DNA from: Mycobacterium paraterrae
GTDB taxonomy: Bacteria; Actinomycetota; Actinomycetes; Mycobacteriales; Mycobacteriaceae
Direction: 5' to 3'
Length of the DNA: 64,000 bases
NCBI RefSeq assembly: GCF_022430545.2
Contig: NZ_CP092488.2
Span: 2,666,001-2,730,000 of the forward strand
Shown here: piece by piece, positions 44,789 through 52,685 of the stretch
How positions within the stretch are numbered: position 1 is the stretch's first letter
Layout of the letters: every line of letters starts with the position of its first letter
Position numbers and translations under genes: made by a program
The notes under the pieces: model-generated
The model's input: the letters and a program-made list of their open reading frames with translations, nothing else
The model's database searches: none
What the model was told of the DNA's origin: nothing

Positions 44789-45223
44789 TCAGCTGCGGGT
44801 GCGCGACTGGGCGCCGCTGGATTTCCGGGCCGGCGTCCGCTTGGCGGGCGTCTTACGTGGCCGCTCGGAACTGGTGGACTTCGCCGGAGCCGCCTTGACC
44901 GGCGTTACCGAGGCGACGTGCCCGCCGTCGTCGTGTGAGTTGCTCAGGCGTCGCAGCAGCAGTGCACCGCCGCCGACCGCCAGCAGAATCGGCCATTCGA
45001 CCAAGCCCGCGACGCCGAGAGCGCCCAGCGTCAACGCCGCTGCCGGGGTGGAGTGGCTGCCGCTGTCGATACCCTTCTGCACGCCGGCGGCCGCGCCGGT
45101 CACGGCGCCGACGACGCCATTGACCGCGGCGCCCCCGACGGCGCCCGCGGTCGCGGTGGTTGCTGAGGCGGCGCGGCTGACCGTTCGACTTACATTGCGT
45201 ACGGCGCCGTCAACGACACCCAT
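44789..45223 (-). CDS. Rv0426c-like membrane protein with basic Lys/Pro tail
   Basis: 144 aa. An Ala/Val/Gly-rich N-terminus (RAASATTATAGAVGGAAVNG) comes before two hydrophobic stretches (~62-90, GALGVAGLVEWPILLAVGGGALLLRRL) and a C-terminal tail rich in Lys, Arg, Pro and Ser (KTPAKRTPARKSS) that looks like histone-H1-type nucleic-acid-binding tails. It lies 27 bp upstream of ctpH and is probably co-transcribed with it. Function unknown. Confidence 0.75.
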   Translation of the reverse strand: MGVVDGAVRNVSRTVSRAASATTATAGAVGGAAVNGVVGAVTGAAAGVQKGIDSGSHSTPAAALTLGALGVAGLVEWPILLAVGGGALLLRRLSNSHDDGGHVASVTPVKAAPAKSTSSERPRKTPAKRTPARKSSGAQSRTRS

Positions 45224-45324
45224 GATGTCTCCCTGTTAGTCGGTATAGGGCCGAAACTAATGTCCGCAATCCTATGACCTTGATGGGTAAATGAACAGCG
45301 GATGAATACCCGCCCGCGCAGTTT

Positions 45325-46149
45325 CTATGCGTCACCGGCGCGCAAATCCACCACCACCGGCGCATGGTCGCTGGGTGCTTTACCTTTCCGTTCTTCGCGG
45401 ACAATTTGGGCATCGGTGACGCGCTCTGCAAGTGCGGGGGAGGCGAGGATGAAGTCGATGCGCATCCCTTGTTTTTTCGGGAATCGCAGTTGGGTGTAAT
45501 CCCAATAGGTGTAGACGCCGGGCCCTGGCGTGAAAGGCCTTACCACGTCCGTGAATTGAGTATCGAGAATGGCTCCGAACGCTTTGCGTTCAGGTTCGGA
45601 GACGTGGGTAGATCCTTTGAAGACGTCGACATCCCACACGTCGTCGTCCGTCGGTGCGATGTTCCAGTCGCCGACCAGGGCGATCGGGGCTGACGGGTCG
45701 TCGCGCAGCCAGCCCTCCGCGGTATCACGAAGCGCGGCAAGCCAATTCAACTTGTAGGTGTAGTGGGGATCATCCAGGGTGCGGCCGTTGGGCACGTAGA
45801 GACTCCACACCCGCACCCCCGCGCAGGTGGCGGCCAGTGCGCGCGCCTCGGCGGCGGCGGCCACGTTTGGTTTGCTGCTCCAGGTCGGCTGGCCGTCGAA
45901 GCCGATTTCGACGTTTTCCAGGCCGACCCGCGACGCGATCGCCACACCGTTCCACTGGTTGAATCCGCAGTGCGCAACCTCGTAGCCGAGTTCGAGAAAC
46001 GGCATGGTCGGAAACTGGTCGTCGGCGCACTTCGTTTCCTGCATCGCGAGCACGTCGACCTCGCCGCGCTCCAGCCAGTCCAGCACCCGGGGCAATCGGG
46101 TGCGAATGGAGTTGACGTTCCAGGTGGCCAGGCGGATGCCTTCGGGCAT
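45325..46149 (-). CDS. xthA: Exodeoxyribonuclease III XthA
   Basis: 274 aa, homologue of Rv0427c. Endonuclease/exonuclease/phosphatase fold with RLATWNVNSIRTRL, LAMQETKCADDQF (metal Glu), GVAIASRVGL, VWSLYVPNGR, VGDWNIAPTDDDVWD (catalytic Asp-Asn), MRIDFILASP and SDHAPVVVDL (catalytic His). It repairs abasic sites and 3' blocks. I use the ATG giving MPEGIRLATWNVNS; the longer frame runs through the upstream gene. It is ten bases downstream of the acetyltransferase gene, in a def-acetyltransferase-xthA operon. Confidence 0.95.
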   Translation of the reverse strand: MPEGIRLATWNVNSIRTRLPRVLDWLERGEVDVLAMQETKCADDQFPTMPFLELGYEVAHCGFNQWNGVAIASRVGLENVEIGFDGQPTWSSKPNVAAAAEARALAATCAGVRVWSLYVPNGRTLDDPHYTYKLNWLAALRDTAEGWLRDDPSAPIALVGDWNIAPTDDDVWDVDVFKGSTHVSEPERKAFGAILDTQFTDVVRPFTPGPGVYTYWDYTQLRFPKKQGMRIDFILASPALAERVTDAQIVREERKGKAPSDHAPVVVDLRAGDA

Positions 46150-46159
46150 GGCCCAGACC

Positions 46160-46882
46160 CTACGTGAGCGTGATGTAGCGCGCGTGATGGTGCAGCACGA
46201 AACCCCGCGACCGGGCCAGTTCAGCGGACGGGCGGTCGCCTTCGGCCAACCGGACGTAGCCACGGGTGGCGCCCTGGGACGCGCCCCAGGCCAATTGGGC
46301 TGCGCAGCTGTGGTCGATTCGCGCCAGACGCACCCAGCGGGTGCCGTCCGGGGCGTCGGCGATGACGGCCTCCGATTGCTCGGTGTCCGAGGCTGGGTCG
46401 GCATCGCACACCATCACCCGGTTGGCGTGCTCGCCCTTGTCGGGGATTCGCAGCAGCCGCTCCGGCACGGCCAGTCGCGGAACCAGGTCACGGCTCCGGT
46501 ACCAGTCGATGATCGCCGGTATCGCCGATTGGTTCGCCGAGATCGACAGGGGCACAGCGGAGTTGCTTGCAAGTCTGTCGTCGGTCCCGGCACGCAGCAG
46601 CCAACCGTCGAGCCACTGCCGCTCGACTTCGGGCACCGCCAACGCGTCCGCGTGCTCGAGCGCCCGAATCTCTGAAGCCCGCACCGGTTTATCGCTGAGC
46701 AGGCGCGTCGCAACGACGTCGTCGGGGGCGACCTCGACGACCTCGCCCGAGTTCGTCGCGATGCGTACCGTCGGGCCGATCTCGAGCACGTTGCCGATCA
46801 CGTCGGTCAGCGGCGGGACGGAGCCGGCGGGCCGTCGGTAACGCACCGTCACCCGGGCGCCGAGTTCCGGCCACGAAACCAT
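46160..46882 (-). CDS. GNAT-type acetyltransferase (Rv0428c-like)
   Basis: 240 aa; I recall the M. tuberculosis protein as ~300 aa. The N-terminal ~60 residues form a small SH3-like beta domain (LGARVTVRYRR, VIGNVLEIGPTVRIATNSGEVVEVAPDDVVATRLL). The C-terminal part has GNAT features: the acetyl-CoA region WGASQGATRGYVRLAEGD and the final strand RSRGFVLHHHARYI. The ATG overlaps the def stop by one base (TGATG). The acceptor substrate is unknown. Confidence 0.8.
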   Translation of the reverse strand: MVSWPELGARVTVRYRRPAGSVPPLTDVIGNVLEIGPTVRIATNSGEVVEVAPDDVVATRLLSDKPVRASEIRALEHADALAVPEVERQWLDGWLLRAGTDDRLASNSAVPLSISANQSAIPAIIDWYRSRDLVPRLAVPERLLRIPDKGEHANRVMVCDADPASDTEQSEAVIADAPDGTRWVRLARIDHSCAAQLAWGASQGATRGYVRLAEGDRPSAELARSRGFVLHHHARYITLT

Positions 46883-47475
46883 CAGTGGCCGAAGGGGTCC
46901 GGACCCTCGCCGGGTGTCCACGACAGTCCGGGGACCCCCCAGCCGTGCGATTTGACCGCGCGCTTGGCCGAGCGGGCGTGACGCCCGACCAGTCGATCCA
47001 GGTAGAGGAAGCCGTCCAGGTGGCCGGTCTCGTGCTGCAGCATCCGAGCGAAAAGCCCTGTGCCTTCCAGGGTTATCGGTTTGCCGTCGGCATCGAGCCC
47101 GGTGACTTTCGCCCATTTCGCCCGGCCGGTCGGAAACGACTCGCCCGGCACGGACAGGCAACCTTCGTCGTCGTCATCCGGGTCGGGCATGGTCTCGGGC
47201 ACTTCGGAGGTCTCCAGCACCGGGTTGATCACCACGCCGCGCTGGCGCGCCGTCTGTCCGCGCTCGTCGGGGCAGTCGTAGACGAAGAGGCGCAGGCTCA
47301 CGCCGATTTGGTTGGCGGCCAATCCGACCCCGTAGGCGGCGTCCATGGTCTCGTAGAGATCTGTGATGAGATCCGCCAGATCCGCCGGCAGTGATCCGTC
47401 CGCCGCGACGGCCACCGGCGTGGTGGGAGTGTGCAGGACGGGATCCCCCACGATGCGGATAGGTACTACTGCCAT
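46882..47475 (-). CDS. def: Peptide deformylase
   Basis: 197 aa, the same length as M. tuberculosis Def. The three metal/catalytic motifs are intact: GVGLAANQIG, EGCLSVPG (Cys ligand) and QHETGHLDG (two His ligands and Glu). It removes N-formyl from new proteins and is an essential metalloenzyme. The internal ATG giving MAVVPIRIVGDPVLHT is chosen to match the family N-terminus over a start 16 codons upstream. Confidence 0.96.
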   Translation of the reverse strand: MAVVPIRIVGDPVLHTPTTPVAVAADGSLPADLADLITDLYETMDAAYGVGLAANQIGVSLRLFVYDCPDERGQTARQRGVVINPVLETSEVPETMPDPDDDDEGCLSVPGESFPTGRAKWAKVTGLDADGKPITLEGTGLFARMLQHETGHLDGFLYLDRLVGRHARSAKRAVKSHGWGVPGLSWTPGEGPDPFGH

Positions 47476-47638
47476 GACCGAGAAGCTTAAGTTGCGGAGA
47501 ACGGGTGCGGCAGGCAACCTCACCTAGTCGGCCGACTCGCGGGTCTGGCTTCCAGGTCAACAGTTGTCGACGTGGTTGAATAATCGCCGGAGCAGCGGGC
47601 ATTCGCGAGTCGCAGGGTCTTGGAGGATCAGGAGCGAT

Positions 47639-47947
47639 ATGGACAGCGCTATGGCGCGGGCTAATCGATCGGGGGACGACTCTGAACTCGCCGATGGGTT
47701 GACTCGCCGCGAACACGACATTTTGGCTTTCGAGCGCCAATGGTGGAAATACGCCGGAGCCAAAGAAGAAGCCATCAAAGATTTGTTCGGAATGTCAGCC
47801 ACGGCTTATTACCGAGTGCTGAATGCGTTGGTCGACCGACCCGAGGCGCTGGCCGCCGACCCCATGCTGGTGAAGCGACTTCGTCGGTTGCGGGCCAGCC
47901 GGCAGAAGGCGCGGGCCGCTCGACGGCTGGGCTTCGAGCTCACCTGA
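47639..47947 (+). CDS. DUF3263 protein (Rv0430-like)
   Basis: 102 aa, the same length as Rv0430, with the conserved block LADGLTRREHDILAFERQWWKYAGAKEEAIKDLFGMSATAYYRVLNALVDRPEALAADPMLVKRLRRLRASRQ. The fold is helical and resembles a sigma-region-4 or HTH-like unit with a basic C-terminus, so nucleic-acid binding is plausible. GGAG lies four bases before the ATG, giving MDSAMAR as in M. tuberculosis. It is followed by virR. Confidence 0.88.
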   Translation: MDSAMARANRSGDDSELADGLTRREHDILAFERQWWKYAGAKEEAIKDLFGMSATAYYRVLNALVDRPEALAADPMLVKRLRRLRASRQKARAARRLGFELT

Positions 47948-48011
47948 GAATTTTGCCTGCTCACTGGGCGTCGGTGTGGGTTTTCCCGCACTCGTGGATA
48001 CAGTGACTGCG

Positions 48012-48476
48012 ATGAATGAGCGCGTTCCCGACTCGACCGGTCTCCCGCTGCGGGCCATGGTGATGGTGCTGTTGTTCCTCGGCGTCATCTTTTTGCTGGT
48101 CGGGTTTCAGGCCATGGGATCGGGGAGTAACACCGACGACGACTCGGCGGTGTCCAGCGTGAAGACCAGCGCGGCGGCGTCGACGACCTCGGCGAAGCCG
48201 GCGCCCAAGGCAGACGTGCTCGTCTTCAACGTCTCGAACTCGTCCGGTGTCGCGAAGCGGACCGCCGACCAGCTCAAGCAGGGTGGGTTCAACGTCACCA
48301 AGGTCGACAATCTGTCGCTGCCGGACATCTCGAAGACAACGGTGTACTTCACCGATGCGCCGGGTGAGCACGAAACTGCCGACGCGGTCGGTCAGCTGCT
48401 CAAAGCGCCCGTCGCGCCGCGGATCAAGGATGTCGCCGACCAGCCGCCCGGCGTGATCGTGCTCGCGACCGGCTGA
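48012..48476 (+). CDS. virR: VirR, LytR_C-domain envelope protein
   Basis: 154 aa, homologue of Rv0431. Short cytoplasmic N-terminus, one TM helix (~16-36, AMVMVLLFLGVIFLLVGFQAM), an Asp/Ser/Thr-rich linker, and a LytR_C domain (VLVFNVSNSSGVAKRTADQLKQGGFNV ... VYFTDAPGEHETADAVGQLL). VirR limits vesicle release and affects cell-wall integrity in M. tuberculosis. The ATG is preferred to an upstream in-frame GTG at 47976. Confidence 0.88.
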   Translation: MNERVPDSTGLPLRAMVMVLLFLGVIFLLVGFQAMGSGSNTDDDSAVSSVKTSAAASTTSAKPAPKADVLVFNVSNSSGVAKRTADQLKQGGFNVTKVDNLSLPDISKTTVYFTDAPGEHETADAVGQLLKAPVAPRIKDVADQPPGVIVLATG

Positions 48477-48481
48477 CGTTT

Positions 48482-48724
48482 CTACGGAGTCGGCGCGGGC
48501 GGCTCGGCTGGCGGTTTGGGCGCCGCGTTGCCGTGCAGGCAATCCTTGAACTCCTGAGTGCCCGGGACGTTGTCGGAACCACAGGTGCAGTCGCGGATCT
48601 GGGCCGGCGGGAGCGAATTGCAGAAGTCGCTGCCCGCCCAGGCCGACGGCGCGGCCCACATGACAGCAGCGGCCATCGCCGCCGCGGCCGCCCCGACCTT
48701 GGTCGTCCATACTCTCGTCGTCAT
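48482..48724 (-). CDS. Small secreted Cys-containing protein
   Basis: 80 aa. Sec signal peptide (AAAAAMAAAVMWAAPSAWA, cleaved near residue 30). The mature ~50 residues contain four Cys (FCNSLPPAQIRDCTCGSDNV ... FKDCLHG), enough for two disulfides, and a Pro-rich C-terminal tail. No function is recognised. Convergent with virR, five bases from its stop. Confidence 0.7.
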   Translation of the reverse strand: MTTRVWTTKVGAAAAAMAAAVMWAAPSAWAGSDFCNSLPPAQIRDCTCGSDNVPGTQEFKDCLHGNAAPKPPAEPPAPTP

Positions 48725-48784
48725 ATCGAGATCGTAGGGTCTCGAGTACTGAGTCGCAGGCGTCGCGTTAAGCCGCCGTGGTCA

Positions 48785-48880
48785 TTCTTGCCCGCGGGTG
48801 AGGTGAGAGTGACTGTGCCATCGGGCAACTGTTGATCGTGCCAGCCCCAAAATGTTCCGAAGAGATGATGGGATCAACTG
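48785..48880 (-). pseudogene. Remnant of a 13E12-type DUF222/HNH gene
   Basis: On the minus strand this encodes FWGWHDQQLPDGTV and LTSPAGK. It matches the end of the HNH domain of the full-length 13E12-type gene in this window (FWGWRDQQLPDGTV, LTSPAGK), with ~80-85% nucleotide identity over the best 70 bp (48787-48856 versus ~50567-50640). No start, no upstream domain and no frame remain around it. It is a decayed second copy on the other side of the cyclase gene. Confidence 0.75.
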
Positions 48881-48911
48881 GCTTAAGTACATTTCGAAGG
48901 GACGCTTCATG

Positions 48912-48929
48912 AGCAGCACAAATGCTGCT
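48912..48929. other. Short hairpin in the leader of the cyclase gene
   Basis: AGCAGCA and TGCTGCT (7-bp perfect stem, CAAA loop), 43 bp before the cyclase start. There is no U-run, so a terminator is unlikely. Its role is unknown. Confidence 0.35.
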
Positions 48930-48971
48930 AATGCGCACCGCCCGACGGGCTCCTCTGCTTAGACTTCGGGC

Positions 48972-50279
48972 GTGTTCTCCGAGACGCGCTATGCGCGCAA
49001 CGGTGACTTGCGCGTCGCCTATCGCGCGTCGCGTGAGGGTGAGCGCGACATCGTGCTTGTTCCGAACTGGTTCACGAACTGTGAGGTGCTGCCGGAGCTG
49101 TCATCCGTTCAAGGTTGGTTACAGGCGACGACATCGCTCGGTCGGCTAGTCATATTTGATCAACCGGGAACCGGGGCATCCGATCCCGTCGCAATGGACA
49201 TGCTGCCGACCTTGGAGCAATGGGCCGACAGCATCACTGCGGTCCTCGATGATGTGGGGATCACTGAAGCGGTTCTCGTAGCTTCGAACTCCGCGTTCGC
49301 CACAGCCGCACTGTTTGCAGCGACATATCCGTCCCGCACCACCGCGCTGGTCGTGCTCGACGGCTACGCAGACGCGGGCGACACCCCACTTGTTCAAGAC
49401 GAATCCAAGGCAGCTACGGTCCGCTTGTGGGGCACGGGGGAGCTTCAACCTGTGGTAAATCCAGACATGCCGTGGAACGAGGAGATCCGGACCGCGTGGG
49501 CTCGATTGGAACGTCTCTCGGCCAGCCCTAAGTCGCTTGCTCTGGTCATGCCGCTCGCGTTCGAAGTGGATGTGCGGGCGGTCCTTCCGACTGTCCGTGT
49601 GCCGACGCTTGTTCTACAGCACACCGACAACGTTTTCGTCCCATCTGTGAAAGGCAGGTACATTGCCGATCACATACCTGACGCCAAATACGTTGAGGTA
49701 GCCGGCCGCAACTGGCACCACATCGTTGAACCCTGGCGCGAGTCGTTTCAGGAGATGGCCGAGTTCCTGACCGGCCATCAGGCCGTCGTGGCCGATGATC
49801 GGGTGCTTGCCACCGTGTTGTTTACCGACATTGTGGACTCGACGCGCCGCGCGGCCGAGATAGGCGATCGCGACTGGCGTGCACTGCTCGACGCGCACGA
49901 CGCCGTGGTTCGCTCACAGCTCGGTCGGTTTCGCGGGCGTGAGGTGAACACGTCGGGCGATGGCTTCCTCGCAATGTTCGACGGACCGCAGCGAGCGATC
50001 CGCTGCGCTATGGCAATCCGCGAGGCCCTGCAGGCGCTCGGGATTGAGGTGCGTGCGGGATTGCACACGGGCGAATGTGAGGTGCGCGGCGATGACATTG
50101 GCGGGATCGGCGTGCACATCGGCGCGAGGGTAAGCGCGCTGGCAAGGCCGAACGACGTGTTAGTGTCCAGCACGCTGCATGATCTGGTGATCGGGTCAGG
50201 GTTGGAATTCGAGGAGCGCGGCTCCCACGAGCTCAAGGGCGTTCCTGGGGAGTGGCGGCTCTACGCCGTCACCGGCTAA
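48972..50279 (+). CDS. Alpha/beta-hydrolase-class III adenylate cyclase fusion (Rv1900c-like)
   Basis: 435 aa. Residues ~1-265 form an alpha/beta hydrolase: VLVPNWFTNCEVLPE, FDQPGTGASDP and a degenerate nucleophile elbow VASNSAFATAAL instead of Gly-x-Ser-x-Gly. Residues ~275-435 form a class III cyclase: VLFTDIVDSTRRAAEIGD (first metal Asp), REVNTSGDGFLAMFDGP (second metal Asp), AGLHTGECE and HIGARVSALARPNDVLVS (transition-state Arg). The usual substrate-specifying Lys before the second Asp is Asn, as I recall for M. tuberculosis Rv1900c. The layout matches Rv1900c (LipJ). Expected product is cAMP, possibly with relaxed nucleotide choice. Confidence 0.88.
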   Translation: MFSETRYARNGDLRVAYRASREGERDIVLVPNWFTNCEVLPELSSVQGWLQATTSLGRLVIFDQPGTGASDPVAMDMLPTLEQWADSITAVLDDVGITEAVLVASNSAFATAALFAATYPSRTTALVVLDGYADAGDTPLVQDESKAATVRLWGTGELQPVVNPDMPWNEEIRTAWARLERLSASPKSLALVMPLAFEVDVRAVLPTVRVPTLVLQHTDNVFVPSVKGRYIADHIPDAKYVEVAGRNWHHIVEPWRESFQEMAEFLTGHQAVVADDRVLATVLFTDIVDSTRRAAEIGDRDWRALLDAHDAVVRSQLGRFRGREVNTSGDGFLAMFDGPQRAIRCAMAIREALQALGIEVRAGLHTGECEVRGDDIGGIGVHIGARVSALARPNDVLVSSTLHDLVIGSGLEFEERGSHELKGVPGEWRLYAVTG

Positions 50280-50295
50280 AACCATTGCCCTGCAA

Positions 50296-51789
50296 TCAGA
50301 ACGGTGGTGGGTCGTCGTCGCTGTCGCTTGGCGGTCTGGGGCCAAAGTAACTTGGGCGGTTGCCGCGTCGACTCAGCCTGGCGGCGTGGTTTTGTTTGCG
50401 TTCGATCGCGACTCGGCGGGCACGATCTTGCCGACGCGTGCGGTGTCGCCGAGGCATCATCGACGCCCGATCGCCGCGATCGTCGACGGCTGTAGGGCTG
50501 GGAAGCTCACCGGTCGGCGCGCACAGGCTGGGGAAGAGCAAGGCGCTGCCCGGGGTGGTGACGTAGGTCTTGCCCGCGGGCGAGGTGAGAATGACTGTGC
50601 CGTCTGGCAACTGCTGATCGCGCCAGCCCCAGAACGTCTTGACGAGGTGGTGGATGCGGCAATAGCACTTCAGGTTCGACGCGTGAGTCAGCCCGCCGTC
50701 GGCGAAGGGGACGGTGTGGTCGACATCGCAATCGAATGCTGGGTGATCGCAACCGGGCCAACGGCAGGTCATGTCCCGGCAGCGCACGAAGTCAGCGAGT
50801 TTTGTCGACGGTACGTATCCAGGCTCGGGTGCCGCATCGCGCGGATGCACCAGCGGCGCCAATCTCGCAGTCGCCGCTAGCTCGGCGACGAGTTCGGCTC
50901 CGATCAGCCCATCGGCGCACACTTCGGACGCCATCGCTTGCTCGGCGATGACGTGTATGACCACAGACGTTGCAGCAGGCTGCTTTTCGGTGGCACAGTC
51001 CTCACGTTCGCAGCGACAGGTCAGCCGATCGGCGCCGGCAGCGAGAGCGCCTAGAGCGTCGGCGCGGCGCTGGTGGTGAGTACGCGGATCGTGTTCGCAC
51101 ACCGTGCGGGCCAACGCGTCGAGACGCTTCTCCAGGGCGTGCGCCTCGGGAGTCAGCATGCTTCCGTAGATTCGCGACAAGCCTTCGCCGTGATCGGCGA
51201 ACCACACCTCACGTTCGGCGCGCCGCTCGGTGCGGCGACGGACGGCGTCGGCATCAGCCATTGCGACGATCTTGTCGATCTGCCCAGCCAGCCGGCCGCG
51301 CGTCATCGACGGCCACCGCGGCACCGTGACGGCCAGCTGCTCATCGACCGTCGCGAGCACGCGCGAGTCGTTGATGAGGTCGGTGCGATAGACCGCGGTC
51401 GCAAACGTCTGCTGGTCGATGTCACCGGCTTTGAAGACGTCAGCCAACTTCGGCAACCGCTCGCGCATCGCCCGGGCGTAGCGCAGTTGGCTTGCCGCCA
51501 AGCCCTGACTCATCCGCAGAGCGGCTGCCACCTCGGCGCTGACCGCCGCCTCGGTGTCGACGGCCCAGTCTTCAGTGTCGGAGCACCGGGTCAACCGGTA
51601 GGCGAACAAGTCGCCGACAGCCACCAGCGCTGCGGCCGCACCGCGGTTCTGCTCGCGCCACGACGCGCTGATCCGATCTACCAAAGCCGCTGATTCGGGG
51701 GTAGTGCTTGGATGGCGCCGTTCGAAGAGCTCGTCGAACCGGGCTATCACCTCAGGTGATGAGCCGACCGGATCGCGTTTCTCGAACAT
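50296..51789 (-). CDS. 13E12-type DUF222/HNH endonuclease-domain protein
   Basis: 497 aa. A long DUF222 helical region (~1-330: ELFERRHPSTTPESAALVDRISASW, MSQGLAASQLRYARAMRERLPKLADVF, GRLAGQIDKIVAMADADAVRRR) is followed by HNH (~365-430: CRDMTCRWPGCDHPAFDCDVDHTVPFADGGLTHASNLKCYCRIHHLVKTFWGW) and a basic Pro-rich tail. This is the REP13E12 family, which is repeated and linked to phage integration sites in M. tuberculosis. The ATG giving MFEKRDPVG is fixed by a promoter whose start point falls at the ATG; the longer frame upstream is discarded. Confidence 0.9.
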   Translation of the reverse strand: MFEKRDPVGSSPEVIARFDELFERRHPSTTPESAALVDRISASWREQNRGAAAALVAVGDLFAYRLTRCSDTEDWAVDTEAAVSAEVAAALRMSQGLAASQLRYARAMRERLPKLADVFKAGDIDQQTFATAVYRTDLINDSRVLATVDEQLAVTVPRWPSMTRGRLAGQIDKIVAMADADAVRRRTERRAEREVWFADHGEGLSRIYGSMLTPEAHALEKRLDALARTVCEHDPRTHHQRRADALGALAAGADRLTCRCEREDCATEKQPAATSVVIHVIAEQAMASEVCADGLIGAELVAELAATARLAPLVHPRDAAPEPGYVPSTKLADFVRCRDMTCRWPGCDHPAFDCDVDHTVPFADGGLTHASNLKCYCRIHHLVKTFWGWRDQQLPDGTVILTSPAGKTYVTTPGSALLFPSLCAPTGELPSPTAVDDRGDRASMMPRRHRTRRQDRARRVAIERKQNHAARLSRRGNRPSYFGPRPPSDSDDDPPPF

Positions 51790-51796
51790 GTGTTCT

Positions 51797-51825
51797 ATTA
51801 TAATCGGCGGCACTGACACGGTGAA
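51797..51825 (-). promoter_or_regulatory. Promoter giving a leaderless mRNA for the HNH gene
   Basis: On the minus strand: TTCACC, 17 bp, TATAAT, a perfect -10 box. The ATG begins 8 bases after the -10 box, so transcription should start at or within a base or two of the start codon. Leaderless mRNAs are common in mycobacteria. Confidence 0.75.
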
Positions 51826-51866
51826 CGCGCGCAAGCCCCGAAACTCAGTTCGCCCCGAGACCCCAA

Positions 51867-51940
51867 CGACCCGCGTCGTCGCCGGCGTGCCTGAATGATC
51901 CCGCTCCTTTGCGGGTCGTTCCGACCCGCGTCGTCGCCGG
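51867..51940. repeat. 19-bp direct repeat pair with competing hairpins, upstream of sodC
   Basis: CGACCCGCGTCGTCGCCGG occurs at 51867-51885 and 51922-51940. Between and over the second copy, CCCGC/GCGGG (51900-51915) and GCGGGTCG/CGACCCGC (51911-51929, 3-nt loop) share GCGGG and cannot form together. This lies 16-90 bp before sodC. It may be a regulatory leader or a duplicated terminator. Confidence 0.5.
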
Positions 51941-51955
51941 GATAGGCTTCTCTCC

Positions 51956-52654
51956 ATGCTCAAGCCAGCCAGCGGCCGCAGATTCGCCGCCGCCACTGCA
52001 GTCCTGCCCGTCGTCGCCTCGGCCGCGCTGATGAGCGCTTGCAAGGCGCCGCAATACCCGGCGACGTCGCCCGGCACCCAGCCGTCGATCTGGACCGGCT
52101 CACCAGCGCCGACGAGTGCGGAACAAACGGGCCAGCAGGGTGGAACCGACAGCCTGACCACGCAGTTAAACGACCCGAAGGGCGCCAAGGTCGCCACCGC
52201 GAAGTTCGTGTTCAACCAGAATTACGTGACCATCACGATCGAGACCACCGGGACCGGTCAGCTGAGCCCCGGTTTCCACGGCGTCCACATCCACTCGGTG
52301 GGCAAGTGTGAAGCCAATTCGGCGGCACCCAACGGCGGTGAGCCCGGTGACTTCCTTTCTGCGGGTGGACACTTCATGCCGCACGGCCAGCACGGCGCCG
52401 GCGACCTGACCTCGCTGCAGGTCCGCAAGGACGGTGGCGGTCTGCTCGAGACCACCACTGACGGGTTCACCAAAGCCGATCTGCTCGCGGCTCCGGGAAC
52501 CTCGATAATGATCCACGCCGGCGCCGATAACTTCGGCAACATCCCGCCCAACCGCTACACCCAGGTCAACGGCACACCCGGACCCGACCAGACGACGATG
52601 TCGACTGGCGATGCCGGCAAGCGAGTGGCGTGCGGCGTGATTGGCACCGGTTAA
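51956..52654 (+). CDS. sodC: Cu,Zn superoxide dismutase lipoprotein SodC
   Basis: 232 aa, homologue of Rv0432. Signal peptide with lipobox LMSAC. Cu ligand region GVHIHSVGKC, GGHFMPHGQHGAGDL (bridging and zinc-loop His/Asp), IMIHAGADNFGN (Cu His) and the Cys partner in KRVACGVIGTG. It is exported and detoxifies superoxide at the cell surface. The loop GGHFMPHGQHGAGD contains extra His residues compared with the M. tuberculosis enzyme I recall, which has no zinc. Confidence 0.95.
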   Translation: MLKPASGRRFAAATAVLPVVASAALMSACKAPQYPATSPGTQPSIWTGSPAPTSAEQTGQQGGTDSLTTQLNDPKGAKVATAKFVFNQNYVTITIETTGTGQLSPGFHGVHIHSVGKCEANSAAPNGGEPGDFLSAGGHFMPHGQHGAGDLTSLQVRKDGGGLLETTTDGFTKADLLAAPGTSIMIHAGADNFGNIPPNRYTQVNGTPGPDQTTMSTGDAGKRVACGVIGTG

Positions 52655-52685
52655 TTCCTTTTCGGACAGGGGTACCGCTATCAGG

